This document shows positions 36,601-44,207 of a DNA stretch of 64,000 bases, piece by piece. Source of the DNA: Parolsenella catena (GTDB taxonomy: Bacteria > Actinomycetota > Coriobacteriia > Coriobacteriales > Atopobiaceae). Made by a program: the position numbers and the translations under genes. The notes below the pieces were generated by a model, which made no database searches, had not been told where the DNA came from, and saw only the letters and a program-made list of their open reading frames with translations. Position 1 is the first letter of the stretch, and every line of letters begins with the position of its first letter. The stretch lies in the NCBI RefSeq assembly GCF_003966955.1, contig NZ_AP019367.1:1488001-1552000 (forward strand), in the 5' to 3' direction.

Positions 36601-36962
36601 CCCTCGTGGCTGAGCGTGGCGTCGGCCAGTTGCGTCGCCATGCCACTGCCGCGCTTCTTGGGGCGCTCGTACTCCGGGTTGCGACGTATGACGTAGCGCC
36701 CCCCGCGGTGCTCGAACTCGAGCTCAACGTACGTCTCAGCACCCGGGGCCGCAAAGTCGCTGCGAAGGCTGCGCGCCGTGCGGTCTGTGCCGCTCGCCAC
36801 GCCATACAGGGCAAACGATATGGCGTCGAAGATGGTCGTCTTGCCCGCGCCCGTGTCTCCGCAGATGAGATAGAGGCCCTCGCCGCCGAGTCTCTCGAAG
36901 TCGACGGTCACCTTGCCCGCGTAGGGCCCGAACGCGCTGATGGTAAGCTTGGCTGGTCTCAT
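33699..36962 (-). CDS. sbcC: Exonuclease SbcC (SMC-like ATPase subunit)
   Basis: ATPase subunit of the SbcCD (Rad50-Mre11) nuclease, which opens hairpins, cleaves protein-blocked ends and processes breaks. Walker A is GDTGAGKTTIFDAISFALYG (about 32-51), a very long Ala/Arg/Glu coiled coil spans about 180-930, and it is broken at about 555-565 by the zinc hook APCPVCGSLEHP. The C-terminus has the ABC signature SSLSGGETFKASLALALGL and Walker B MFVDEGFGSLD. It is 1087 aa. It begins immediately after the sbcD stop. Confidence 0.96.
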   Translation of the reverse strand: MRPAKLTISAFGPYAGKVTVDFERLGGEGLYLICGDTGAGKTTIFDAISFALYGVASGTDRTARSLRSDFAAPGAETYVELEFEHRGGRYVIRRNPEYERPKKRGSGMATQLADATLSHEGEPPVTGTRAVDKAIDELLGIDRNQFSQIVMIAQGDFRRLLKADTKERSAIMRKLFGTQPYLKFQDALAARSHKLEDQAKSTRELLLALVPTIQVTGEERTGRLAGLVDSEAPDADAALALLREQGAEDDAELACLEAKRARGAAEVGRLSGLAERASQLERQRVELRGTREELESARAAVEPALEAVDEQNGRADKRRRLADRAAVMEQELSRFSELASAEDEERRAESDLSKARRVSEGARGALDRADASLVAARDAAANLSDAPAALARAQAERSEAARLLDEARKTLDGATELARRRAALPALRAAAAGAQDALTGLEDASRDLAEELARARDERDGLKDTPAALERARSARDELSRQVDDVRLWYRSATNREKALTEANRRLEDARSAYAASAAKMEQARAAHADRQRAFLDGQAGVLARGLAFGAPCPVCGSLEHPHPAALASEVPTQEQVDAAAAALDRATAQATEASAAASSALANAEACEAELARERESHGSSDELLAKGKELARDLEAAKGEAKAAEGRVGELRDAEALVTRLERKSVALSAELESARTACDEARGQLSDAEASCREYAATLVEADEGAARAGVEEARACLSRAEKALATASAEAKRLESARELVSRLEAGRPALAAACDEAAAGEAQASSRQADAAATVRTIRAGLSHASAEELKGERARVVREIEAIDAAKRAADERLASAQDAVTRLTERVDSIVAQVRHLSEGGDVDASQVSAELSAAREAQTAVEDERARVSARAGSNDRLAGELERLGEGARDVAARYAEMDALARTATGRLAGKQRLSFETYLQARWFDRVLAAANRRLSTMTENRYELVRHKGERRGGGAAQTGLDLDVLDSFTGKPRDASSLSGGETFKASLALALGLSDVVQAHAGGIELDTMFVDEGFGSLDQESLALTVRVLTGAENSNKLVGIISHVDELRASIDRKIVVERGRSGSTLRIEEG

Positions 36963-38132
36963 CTAGAGCGCCTCGATTCGCTCGAGCTCTTCCGTCACGG
37001 CCGCGAGCTGCCCCTCCGTGAGGCCGCTGCCGTTCTGCTGCTCGTAGAAGTCGCAGAACAGCTCGAGCGGACTCGCCGAGTCGGCGGCGGGCGCGGCATC
37101 ATCGGCGATGCCCGCCGCACGGGTGCGCGCGTTGTCGTACTCGAGGCTCATGACGTTGGGGTAGACGTTGCGCAGGCGAGCCATGGCGTCCACCTCGGGA
37201 TTCTCATCCGTGAGCACCGCATAGAGATAGTCCTCGCGGCTCACGTCGCTCGCACCCGCCACCTCGGGCGATACGAGCCGCTCAAGCGGGCCTCGGACGC
37301 GGCGCAGATCATGGAGGGGAACGAGGGGAACGAGTTCGGTGCTCGGCTCCACGCCAGCCTCTCCCAGCTCCACGAGCACGGCGGACTTCTGCCCACGCCA
37401 CTCAGAGAGCGAATACTTGAGGATGGAGCCCGCATAGCGCACCGCGTCACGGCCCACACGCTGAGGGCCGTGGACGTGTCCGAGAGCCACGTAGTCGAAC
37501 GCGTCAAAGACGCTCGCGTCCACATTGTCCATGCCGCCCAGGGACAGCTCCGAGTCGCAGCGCTCGGGAGAGACGCCGCCGGCCGTCACGAACTGGTGCG
37601 CTACGGCAACGTTGCGCACCAGGCGCCCCTCGTCATCAATGCGCCGCAGGTCACAGGCATCGATTGCCACGCGCAGGGCATCCGTGTAGTTCGAGATCTG
37701 CTCGTCTGGGAAATAGTGGCGCACGGTCGAGATGTGCAGGTAGGGAATGGGCCACACGTCCACCGCGCCACGCTCGTCCGCAAGGCGCACGGGCTCGATA
37801 TGCCCGTCGTACACCGGAGCGACATGAATCCCCTGGCGACCGAGAAGGCCGGATGCGTAGGCCACGCGCTCCGCGGAGTCGTGGTTGCCGGGGATGACCA
37901 CGGCCTGGGCGCCCGTTGCCGCCAGGCTCTCGAGGAACCAGTCCACGAGCGCCACGGCCTCGGCGCTGGGCATGGACTTGTCATACAGGTCCCCGGCGAC
38001 AAGCACCACGTCAACCCCGCGCTCGCTCACGAGCCCCACCACCTGCGACAGCACGTGACGCTGGTCCTCCAGCATGGAGAACTCGCAGACGCGCTTGCCT
38101 ATGTGCAAGTCCGCGATATGCAGAAGCCTCAT
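36963..38132 (-). CDS. sbcD: Exonuclease SbcD (Mre11-like nuclease subunit)
   Basis: Mn-dependent phosphoesterase subunit of SbcCD. Motifs: LLHIADLHIGKRV (about 3-15), VVLVAGDLYDKSMPS, VIPGNHDSAERV, and AVAHQFVTAG plus ALGHVHGPQ for the remaining metal ligands. It is 389 aa; the C-terminal SbcD_C region follows. The ATG at 38132 has GGGAGG. The stop is directly followed by the sbcC ATG. It diverges from the nitroreductase gene. Confidence 0.96.
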   Translation of the reverse strand: MRLLHIADLHIGKRVCEFSMLEDQRHVLSQVVGLVSERGVDVVLVAGDLYDKSMPSAEAVALVDWFLESLAATGAQAVVIPGNHDSAERVAYASGLLGRQGIHVAPVYDGHIEPVRLADERGAVDVWPIPYLHISTVRHYFPDEQISNYTDALRVAIDACDLRRIDDEGRLVRNVAVAHQFVTAGGVSPERCDSELSLGGMDNVDASVFDAFDYVALGHVHGPQRVGRDAVRYAGSILKYSLSEWRGQKSAVLVELGEAGVEPSTELVPLVPLHDLRRVRGPLERLVSPEVAGASDVSREDYLYAVLTDENPEVDAMARLRNVYPNVMSLEYDNARTRAAGIADDAAPAADSASPLELFCDFYEQQNGSGLTEGQLAAVTEELERIEAL

Positions 38133-38253
38133 GGCGCCTCCCGATTCCGGCCGCCCGCCTTTTGAACGATTCTAGGGGCTTATCCTGACAATAAGTGCAC
38201 CCGTCCGAAAAGTGGCCAAAGCGCACTCGCCACCAGCAACCAAAGGAGAGCCC

Positions 38254-38775
38254 ATGGCGTTCATCGACCTCGCACGCAACCGCTACTCGGAGCGCCGCTT
38301 TTCCCAAACCCCCATCGAGCCCGAGAAGATCGACCTCATCCTCGAGGCCGGCCGCGTTGCCCCCACCGCGCGCAACAGGCAGCCGCAGCGCATCCTCGTC
38401 GTCCAGAGCCCCGAGGGGCTCGAGAAGATCGACCGCTGCACGGACTGCCGCTTCGGCGCACCAGCCGTGCTCGTGCTCGCCTACGACATGACCGTGGCAA
38501 GCAGGCATCCCGACGTCGTGGACTTTGGCGTCGTGGACACGAGCATCGTCGCCACGCACATGATGCTGCAGGCCAGCGAGCTGGGCGTCCACAGCTGCTG
38601 GGTGGGGCTCATCGACCCAAGCGAGCTCAGGCGCCAGTTCTCGGTCCCAAGCGACTTCCGCATCATCGGCGTCATGCCACTCGGCTACCCCAGCGAGCGC
38701 AGCCACCCCACATCGCTGCACGCCCGCCGCCATGACGCCAGCGAGCTGTTCTTCCGCGAGAGCTACGGCAGGTAG
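38254..38775 (+). CDS. Nitroreductase-family flavoprotein
   Basis: FMN-dependent NAD(P)H oxidoreductase. The N-terminal RNRYSERRFS gives the FMN phosphate-binding Arg residues, RVAPTARNRQPQRILVV is the family core, and HMMLQASELGVHSCWVG is the conserved helix near the flavin. At 173 aa it is a short, single-domain form. The start is the Met at 38254, preceded by AAAGGAGAG. Physiological substrate unknown. The 121-bp divergent space to sbcD contains a CTTAT/ATAAG inverted repeat. Confidence 0.88.
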   Translation: MAFIDLARNRYSERRFSQTPIEPEKIDLILEAGRVAPTARNRQPQRILVVQSPEGLEKIDRCTDCRFGAPAVLVLAYDMTVASRHPDVVDFGVVDTSIVATHMMLQASELGVHSCWVGLIDPSELRRQFSVPSDFRIIGVMPLGYPSERSHPTSLHARRHDASELFFRESYGR

Positions 38776-38811
38776 GCACCGCTTCTGACACTCGCCTTGG
38801 CCTGCGCCACA

Positions 38812-38844
38812 CAACTTAAAAGTTGGAATACCACTTATAAGTTG
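38812..38844 (+). promoter_or_regulatory. Two tandem operator-like palindromes upstream of the XRE regulator
   Basis: CAACTTAAAAGTTG (38812-38825) and CCACTTATAAGTTG (38831-38844) are 12/14 identical, each near-palindromic (first copy perfect), with centres 19 bp apart, so they lie on nearly the same face of the helix. They also pair with each other (ACAACTTA / TAAGTTGT). Probable autoregulatory sites of the adjacent HTH protein. Confidence 0.6.
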
Positions 38845-38879
38845 TGGTGCCACCGCATGTGTCCGCACATATTGTGGGC

Positions 38880-39212
38880 ATGCCTACTTCCGACCCACAT
38901 GCCATCCAGCGCGACATCGCGCGCAGCCTTGCCCTGCACCTTCGAGACCTCCGCGAGAGGAGCGGACTCACGCAGGAGCAGGCGGCCGAGCGCGCGGGCA
39001 TGGCGACGAACACCTACCAGCGATTCGAGCGCGGCATCTCCAAGAAGGACAAGCCCGTCAACCCGCGCCTTTCCACGCTGATATCGCTCGCGGGCGCCTT
39101 TGGCACCGACCTGGGTCAGTTGCTTGTGGTCGAGTACGATAGTTCCGTCACAGACACGGCGGAGCTGCCCGGTGCCACGTACCCAGAGGAGCTCCCGCCC
39201 GCGCGCCCCTAG
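38880..39212 (+). CDS. XRE-family helix-turn-helix regulator
   Basis: A 110-residue protein with one Cro/C1-type HTH (about 10-75): LHLRDLRERSGLTQEQAAERAGMATNTYQRFERG, including the KKDKPVNPRLSTLISLAGAFG end. The short tail is rich in Glu/Pro. The start is the Met at 38880; its Shine-Dalgarno (TTGTGGG) is weak, and a Met 12 codons upstream is possible. Two near-identical palindromes end 35 bp before it. The queD-like gene follows 26 nt downstream. Confidence 0.85.
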   Translation: MPTSDPHAIQRDIARSLALHLRDLRERSGLTQEQAAERAGMATNTYQRFERGISKKDKPVNPRLSTLISLAGAFGTDLGQLLVVEYDSSVTDTAELPGATYPEELPPARP

Positions 39213-39238
39213 TGGCGCAGACGCTCCAGGGAGGCTCC

Positions 39239-39724
39239 ATGTACGGACTTCAGGCCGAGGCGCACTTCGACGGCGCCCACTTCCTCACGGACTACTACGG
39301 CAAGTGCGAGAACCTCCACGGCCATCGCTGGCGCGTCGTGGCCACGATCGAGGTGGAACGGCTCCAGGGGGCGCACGACGGCGCAGGCGAGCTGCGAGAC
39401 GACGGCACGAGCACGGCCGCGGGCACGATGCGCGACATGGTCGTGGACTTTGGCGTGTTCAAGCGCACAGTCGCCGAGGTGGCCGACGAGCTCGACCACA
39501 CATTCCTCGTCGAGGAGGGCTCGCTGGCGCCCGCCACGGTGGCCGCGCTCGAGGGCGAGGGCTTCTCGCTCACCATGCTGCCGTTTCGCACCACGGCCGA
39601 GAACCTCGCCCGATGGTTCTTCGACCGCCTCGCCGAGCGCGGCCTGCCCGTCTCGCAGGTCGAGGTGGACGAGACGCCCAACAACCGCGCCTTCTACGCA
39701 AGGGACGGCCACGTGGGCAGATAG
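39239..39724 (+). CDS. queD: 6-carboxytetrahydropterin synthase-like protein (QueD/PTPS family)
   Basis: Converts dihydroneopterin triphosphate to carboxytetrahydropterin in queuosine synthesis, or acts in a related pterin step. The zinc His residues are in AHFDGAHFL and LHGHRW, the catalytic Cys is in GKCENLHGH, and the C-terminal Glu is in QVEVDETPNNRAFY. It has 161 aa, about 40 more than E. coli QueD, mostly an insert at 45-65. GGGAGG precedes the ATG. queE, queC and queF are not in the window, so assignment to queuosine is by family only. Confidence 0.82.
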   Translation: MYGLQAEAHFDGAHFLTDYYGKCENLHGHRWRVVATIEVERLQGAHDGAGELRDDGTSTAAGTMRDMVVDFGVFKRTVAEVADELDHTFLVEEGSLAPATVAALEGEGFSLTMLPFRTTAENLARWFFDRLAERGLPVSQVEVDETPNNRAFYARDGHVGR

Positions 39725-39820
39725 CCTCGCCCCCATCGAACACGCCGTGCGGCCTTTGTGGACGCGAAGGCCCCCTTGCTTATTGTCCGCAATCCGATGC
39801 ATTATGTGATTCGCGAGATA

Positions 39821-39834
39821 CGAACACGTGTTTG
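39821..39834 (+). promoter_or_regulatory. LexA (SOS) box of the Y-family polymerase operon
   Basis: CGAACACGTGTTTG matches the Gram-positive/actinobacterial LexA site pattern CGAAC-N4-GTTYG. It ends 18 nt before the start codon of the polymerase gene. The same 14-mer occurs in reverse complement at 61831-61844. Confidence 0.8.
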
Positions 39835-39852
39835 CAAGCGGAGGTGAGGACC

Positions 39853-41175
39853 ATGCAGGGCGCATCCCAGACGGGCGACCCCACGGACACGGGGCACGTC
39901 TACCTGTGCATCGACCTCAAGAGCTTCTACGCCTCCGTCGAGTGCGCGGACCTTGGGCTCGACCCGTTCGAGACGGACCTCGTCGTGGCGGACACGAGCC
40001 GCGGCTCGGGCACCATCTGCCTGGCGCTCTCTCCGGCCATCAAGGCCAAGGGGCTCTCGGGCAGGCCGCGACTGTTCCAGATTCCCAAGACCATCCACTA
40101 CCGCGCCATACGCCCCCACATAAAGCGCTACATGGAGGTCTCGGCGCAGATATACAGCATCTACCTGCGATTTATTGCCAGAGAAGACATCCACGTCTAC
40201 TCCATTGACGAATGCTTCATCGACGCCACGCCCTACCTTTCGCTCTATGACACGGACGGCGTGGGGCTGGCGCGCATGCTCATGGACGAGGTGTACCGCG
40301 AGACGAGGATCTGCGCCACCGCCGGCGTGGGCACGAACCTGTTCCTCGCCAAGGTGGCGCTCGACATCCAGGCGAAGCACGAGGAGAGCCATATCGGCGT
40401 GCTGGACGGCGAGCGCTTCCGTGCCACGATCTGGCACCACCGCCCCATCACCGACATCTGGCAGATAGGCCCCAACATCGCCAGGAGGCTCGAGCAGCGC
40501 TATGGCGTGCGCGACCTCGCCGGAATCGTCGCCATGGACGAGGCCACGCTGCGCCGCGAGTTTGGCGTGGGCGCCACGCACCTCATGGAGCACGCGCGCG
40601 GAATCGAGAACTGCACCATCGCCCAGATCCAGTCCTACGAGCCACGGCAGCACTCCATCAGCGTGGGACAGGTGCTCACGCGCCCCTACATGGCGGGCGA
40701 GGCCCTCACCGTCATGCGCGAGATGGTGGACGAGGGCGTGCTCGAGCTCGTGGGCAAGCGTCTGGCCTGCGGGCACGTGTCCATCTGGGCCGGCTACCAC
40801 ATGACGGACCTGGACTGGGAGCTCGCCGCCGCGCACCGCGGACCGCACGCCGCGGCCTCCCACAAGCTCGTGGCGCACACGTCGTCTCGCGAGGCCCTCA
40901 TGGACGAGGTCGAGCGGCTGTGGGGCGAGGTCATCGACGAGGGGCGCATGGTGAAGCGCCTGGGTCTGGGCTTTGGGGCGCTCATTGCCGAGAGAGACGC
41001 CGAGCTCACGCTCTTCACGGACGTGGAGGCAGAGAGAAGCGAGCGGCGCCTCACGCAGGCGACGATCGCCGTGAAGCAACGCTTTGGGAAGAACGCGCTC
41101 GTGCGCGGCAGGAGCTTCCGCGAGGAGGCCACGGGCCGCGACAGGAACGCGCAGGTGGGAGGCCACAATGCATAG
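39853..41175 (+). CDS. Y-family DNA polymerase (UmuC/UvrX-type, SOS-inducible)
   Basis: Translesion polymerase. The first catalytic Asp is in VYLCIDLKSFYASVEC (about residues 14-29), and the SIDECFID motif holds the second metal site (about 117-124). The thumb helix-hairpin-helix WQIGPNIARRLEQRYGVRDL and a little-finger region follow. It is 440 aa, longer than DinB, and resembles Bacillus UvrX/YqjW. The start is ATG at 39853, preceded by GGAGGTGAGG, which excludes the longer upstream open frame overlapping queD. A LexA box lies upstream, and the YolD-like gene overlaps its 3' end by 8 nt. Confidence 0.92.
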   Translation: MQGASQTGDPTDTGHVYLCIDLKSFYASVECADLGLDPFETDLVVADTSRGSGTICLALSPAIKAKGLSGRPRLFQIPKTIHYRAIRPHIKRYMEVSAQIYSIYLRFIAREDIHVYSIDECFIDATPYLSLYDTDGVGLARMLMDEVYRETRICATAGVGTNLFLAKVALDIQAKHEESHIGVLDGERFRATIWHHRPITDIWQIGPNIARRLEQRYGVRDLAGIVAMDEATLRREFGVGATHLMEHARGIENCTIAQIQSYEPRQHSISVGQVLTRPYMAGEALTVMREMVDEGVLELVGKRLACGHVSIWAGYHMTDLDWELAAAHRGPHAAASHKLVAHTSSREALMDEVERLWGEVIDEGRMVKRLGLGFGALIAERDAELTLFTDVEAERSERRLTQATIAVKQRFGKNALVRGRSFREEATGRDRNAQVGGHNA

Positions 41176-41542
41176 CAGCAGACTCGGAAGCACGTCATCG
41201 CCCGCGGCGCGTCCCGCGCACGCCTCGGACGTCTCGCAGTTCATGCCATTCTCGGCACTCAACGGCTACTACGACCTCGTGCGCGAGCAGGAGCGCACGG
41301 CCGAACCCCGGCACGCCATGACCGAGGAGCGGGCGGAGCGCATATCGCGCATGCTCGCGCGTCTGCGCAAGGGAGATGTCATCTCCGTGGTCCACTACGC
41401 CCACAGCGCCTACGTGACCACCTCCGGCGTAGTCCGCCAGGTAGACGCAACGTTTCGGACGCTCGAGCTTGCGGGGAGGGGCGCAGCTCCCGGCCCACGC
41501 ATCCTGTTCGAGGACATATGGGAGCTCGACTGGCAGCGCTAG
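41168..41542 (+). CDS. YolD-like protein, partner of the Y-family polymerase
   Basis: Residues about 22-36 carry the YolD-like signature FMPFSALNGYYDLVREQE; the C-terminal half (60-124) resembles the small beta-barrel of this family (GDVISVVHYAHSAY, DIWELD). YolD-like genes sit next to UvrX/YqjW-type polymerases in Bacillus and other Gram-positives, and the 8-nt overlap here shows translational coupling. The function is unproven; an accessory or UmuD-like role is often suggested. It has 124 aa, with a Ser/Ala-rich disordered N-terminus. Confidence 0.8.
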   Translation: MHSSRLGSTSSPAARPAHASDVSQFMPFSALNGYYDLVREQERTAEPRHAMTEERAERISRMLARLRKGDVISVVHYAHSAYVTTSGVVRQVDATFRTLELAGRGAAPGPRILFEDIWELDWQR

Positions 41543-41595
41543 GGCATCGATGACGGCGCGTACAATCGAGGGTAGCCACGCGGAAGGGAGAGCCA

Positions 41596-42180
41596 ATGGA
41601 CGCAAGCGCGAGCAAGGCCACCTACACAGAGCAGCAGAGCCTGGACGCAGACCGCTTCCAGGTCTCAGTGGGATGCCTCCGCATCAATGGCGGGGAGTTC
41701 CCCTACTCGTTTCTGCGCATACGGCCAGGCGTCTGCATCCTGCCCGTCATCGGCGAGGGACCGGACGCCCGCACCGTGCTCATCAGCCAGTTCAGGCCGG
41801 CCACGGACAGCGTTCAGGTCGAGCTGCCGGCAGGCGCCATCGACCCGGGCGAGCAACCGGTCCAGACGGCCAAGCGCGAGCTTGCCGAGGAAACCGGCTA
41901 CACGGCCCGTGAGCTCGTGGACCTCGGGCCCTTCCATCCCTCGCCAGGAGCCACGGCAGAGACCATCCACCTGTTCCTCGCCCGCTGCGACGCCCACGCC
42001 GGCGAGACGCATCAAGACCCCAGCGAGAGCATCCGCGGCCGCGAGGCCACGCTCGCCGAGTTTGCGGCTCTCATCGCCTCCGGCGAGTTCAGACACGGAG
42101 CGGGGCTGGCCGCCTACGCACGCGCCGTCGCACGCGGACTCATAGAGCCGCCCTCGCCAGAGAAGGGAGCCCGCCGATGA
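41596..42180 (+). CDS. NUDIX hydrolase (ADP-ribose pyrophosphatase type)
   Basis: Hydrolyses nucleoside diphosphate derivatives such as ADP-ribose. The Nudix box G-X5-E-X7-REUXEEXGU is complete in residues 80-102 (GAIDPGEQ...AKRELAEETGY). The QFRP motif near 62-65 and PSPGATAETIHLFLA downstream support the ADPRase branch. It has 194 aa. A TACAAT -10 is at 41561-41566. It overlaps recQ by 4 nt (ATGA), so both are in one operon. Confidence 0.9.
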   Translation: MDASASKATYTEQQSLDADRFQVSVGCLRINGGEFPYSFLRIRPGVCILPVIGEGPDARTVLISQFRPATDSVQVELPAGAIDPGEQPVQTAKRELAEETGYTARELVDLGPFHPSPGATAETIHLFLARCDAHAGETHQDPSESIRGREATLAEFAALIASGEFRHGAGLAAYARAVARGLIEPPSPEKGARR

Positions 42181-44057
42181 GCGCCCGCCCCATCGACATC
42201 CTGCACCAGACGTTTGGCTACCCAACGTTTCGCCCCCACCAGGAGAGAATCGTGGAGGCCGCCATCGGCGGGCGCGACGTCATGGCCGTCATGCCCACGT
42301 CCGCCGGAAAGTCCATCTGCTACCAGGTTCCGGCGCTTGCGCTCGGCGGCCTGTCGCTGGTGGTGTCGCCGCTCATCTCGCTCATGTCAGACCAGGTCAT
42401 GGCCTTGCGCGAGCTCGGTGTTCCCGCAGCGTGCCTCAACAGCTCACTTGGCGCCCATGAGCGCGAGCAGCTGCTTGGCGACATGGCGAGGGGGCTGCTC
42501 GCAATCGTCTACGTGGCCCCGGAGCGCCTTGACGACCCGGCGTTTCTCGACATCGTCCGCAGCCATGGCCTCAGCCTGCTCGCCGTGGACGAGGCACACT
42601 GCATCTCCCAGTGGGGGAACGACTTCCGCCCCAGCTATCAGCGCATCCGCGACTTCATCGAGGCCCTGCCCACGCGTCCGCCCGTCATGGCGCTCACGGC
42701 AACCGCCACACGCCAGGTGCGCGAGGACATCGAGGGCACACTCGGGCTTCATGACCCGCTGCGCGTCGTGGCGAGCTTCGACCGCCCCAACCTCTCGTTT
42801 TCCGTGGAGCGCCCCGCGAACAGGCGCGCAAAGGACGAGTCGTTGCTCGCATTCGTGCGGGAGCGCGAGGGAAAGTCGGGCATCGTCTACTGCATGAGCC
42901 GCCGAGCCGTCGAGGACGTCTGCGACATGCTGCGCGAGAACGGTATCGCCGCCACGCGCTACCACGCAGGTCTGCCGGCCGAGGAGCGCGAGCGCAACCA
43001 GGCCGACTTCATCTATGACCGCGCCCCCGTCATGGTGGCCACGAACGCCTTTGGCATGGGCATCGACAAGAGCAACGTGAGCTACGTCGCCCACTACAAC
43101 CTGCCGCTCTCGCTCGAGAACTACTACCAGGAGGCGGGTCGCGCCGGCCGAGACGGGACGAGGGCCGAGTGCTTGCTGCTCTACTCGCCCGGAGACGTCC
43201 ACACCGCGGAGTTCCTCCTGAGTCGCACCGAGCGCACAGACCTCACGCCCGAGCAGCTCCAGGCCATGCGCGAGGCAGACGAGCAGCGGCTGCGCCAGAT
43301 GGTCTTCTACGCGACCACCACGGACTGCCTGCGCTCCTTCATCCTGCGCTACTTTGGCGAGGAGGCTCCCGCATACTGCGGCAACTGCGGCAACTGCCTC
43401 GCGGACTACGAGGAGGTAGACGAGCGCACGAACGCGCTCAAGGTCCTGAGCTGCGTGGCGCGCGTGCGACAGCACGCACTCGCCTGCGGCAGCCCGGCCA
43501 CGAGCGTGGGCGCGGGCTCGATCGTGGACATCCTGAGAGGCTCGCGCGCCCAGCGGGTCCTCGAGCGTGGCTGGGACGAGCTGTCCACCTACGGCATCAT
43601 GGCGGACGTGCCCGTGCCGCGCATCCGCGCCCTCATCGACGAGCTCGTCTACCGGGAGTTTCTCACGCGCACGCAGGGAGACTACCCAACCCTTGCGCTG
43701 GCGGGCCGCGGTGTCGTGTTCATGAAGGGCGACAAGCCCTTCATCATGCGCGTCGCCAAGGGCAGGCCCAAGGCCCCGCGCCGCGAGAGGCGCAGCCGCG
43801 GCATGGCCGGCGAGGACATGCCAGACCTCACGCCCGAGCAGGCCGAGCTGTTCGAGAGGCTGCGGGCGCTTCGCACCGAGCTCGCGCGCGAGCAGCAGGT
43901 GCCGCCCTACCTCATCTTCAACAACGCCACGCTCGAGGACATGTGCCGCAAGCGTCCCGCAACGCGCGAGGAGCTCCTCGAGGTATCGGGCGTGGGTGCC
44001 AAGAAGGCCGAGCGGTATGGGGAGGCGTTCCTCCAGCTCATCGCACAAGAAGACTAG
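42177..44057 (+). CDS. recQ: ATP-dependent DNA helicase RecQ
   Basis: 3'-5' helicase of the RecQ family for recombination and fork repair. It has the Q motif and Walker A VMPTSAGKSICYQVPAL (about 39-55), the DEAH box LLAVDEAHCISQWGNDFRPSY, helicase C-terminal motifs (FGMGIDKSNVSYVAHYNLP, YYQEAGRAGRDG), a zinc-binding RQC region with YCGNCGNCL, a winged helix, and a C-terminal HRDC domain (about 560-626). It is 626 aa and complete. Sits beside other repair genes (sbcDC, Y-polymerase). Confidence 0.97.
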   Translation: MSARPIDILHQTFGYPTFRPHQERIVEAAIGGRDVMAVMPTSAGKSICYQVPALALGGLSLVVSPLISLMSDQVMALRELGVPAACLNSSLGAHEREQLLGDMARGLLAIVYVAPERLDDPAFLDIVRSHGLSLLAVDEAHCISQWGNDFRPSYQRIRDFIEALPTRPPVMALTATATRQVREDIEGTLGLHDPLRVVASFDRPNLSFSVERPANRRAKDESLLAFVREREGKSGIVYCMSRRAVEDVCDMLRENGIAATRYHAGLPAEERERNQADFIYDRAPVMVATNAFGMGIDKSNVSYVAHYNLPLSLENYYQEAGRAGRDGTRAECLLLYSPGDVHTAEFLLSRTERTDLTPEQLQAMREADEQRLRQMVFYATTTDCLRSFILRYFGEEAPAYCGNCGNCLADYEEVDERTNALKVLSCVARVRQHALACGSPATSVGAGSIVDILRGSRAQRVLERGWDELSTYGIMADVPVPRIRALIDELVYREFLTRTQGDYPTLALAGRGVVFMKGDKPFIMRVAKGRPKAPRRERRSRGMAGEDMPDLTPEQAELFERLRALRTELAREQQVPPYLIFNNATLEDMCRKRPATREELLEVSGVGAKKAERYGEAFLQLIAQED

Positions 44058-44207
44058 GAGGCACCACCGGGCGCAAACCAGAAAGGCGGCGAGGCGCAGG
44101 AAGGCCGACACACACCGGAAACCCTCGCACACCCACGCTCGGCTACAATTTCGAACGTTAGGCCATACGCAGCGGGCGCCACGCCCGTCACACGCGAAGG
44201 AGATCCA

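Noticed and set aside
33453-38165. A 1570-codon open frame on the plus strand opposite sbcC-sbcD
   Set aside because: It is the antisense shadow of the long, GC-rich Ala/Arg/Glu coiled-coil gene; the minus-strand frames have complete SbcC and SbcD motifs and good start sites, and the plus frame has no domain.
39100-39852. Upstream extension of the Y-family polymerase frame over queD
   Set aside because: The region codes for QueD in another frame, and a GGAGGTGAGG site with a LexA box places the start at 39853.
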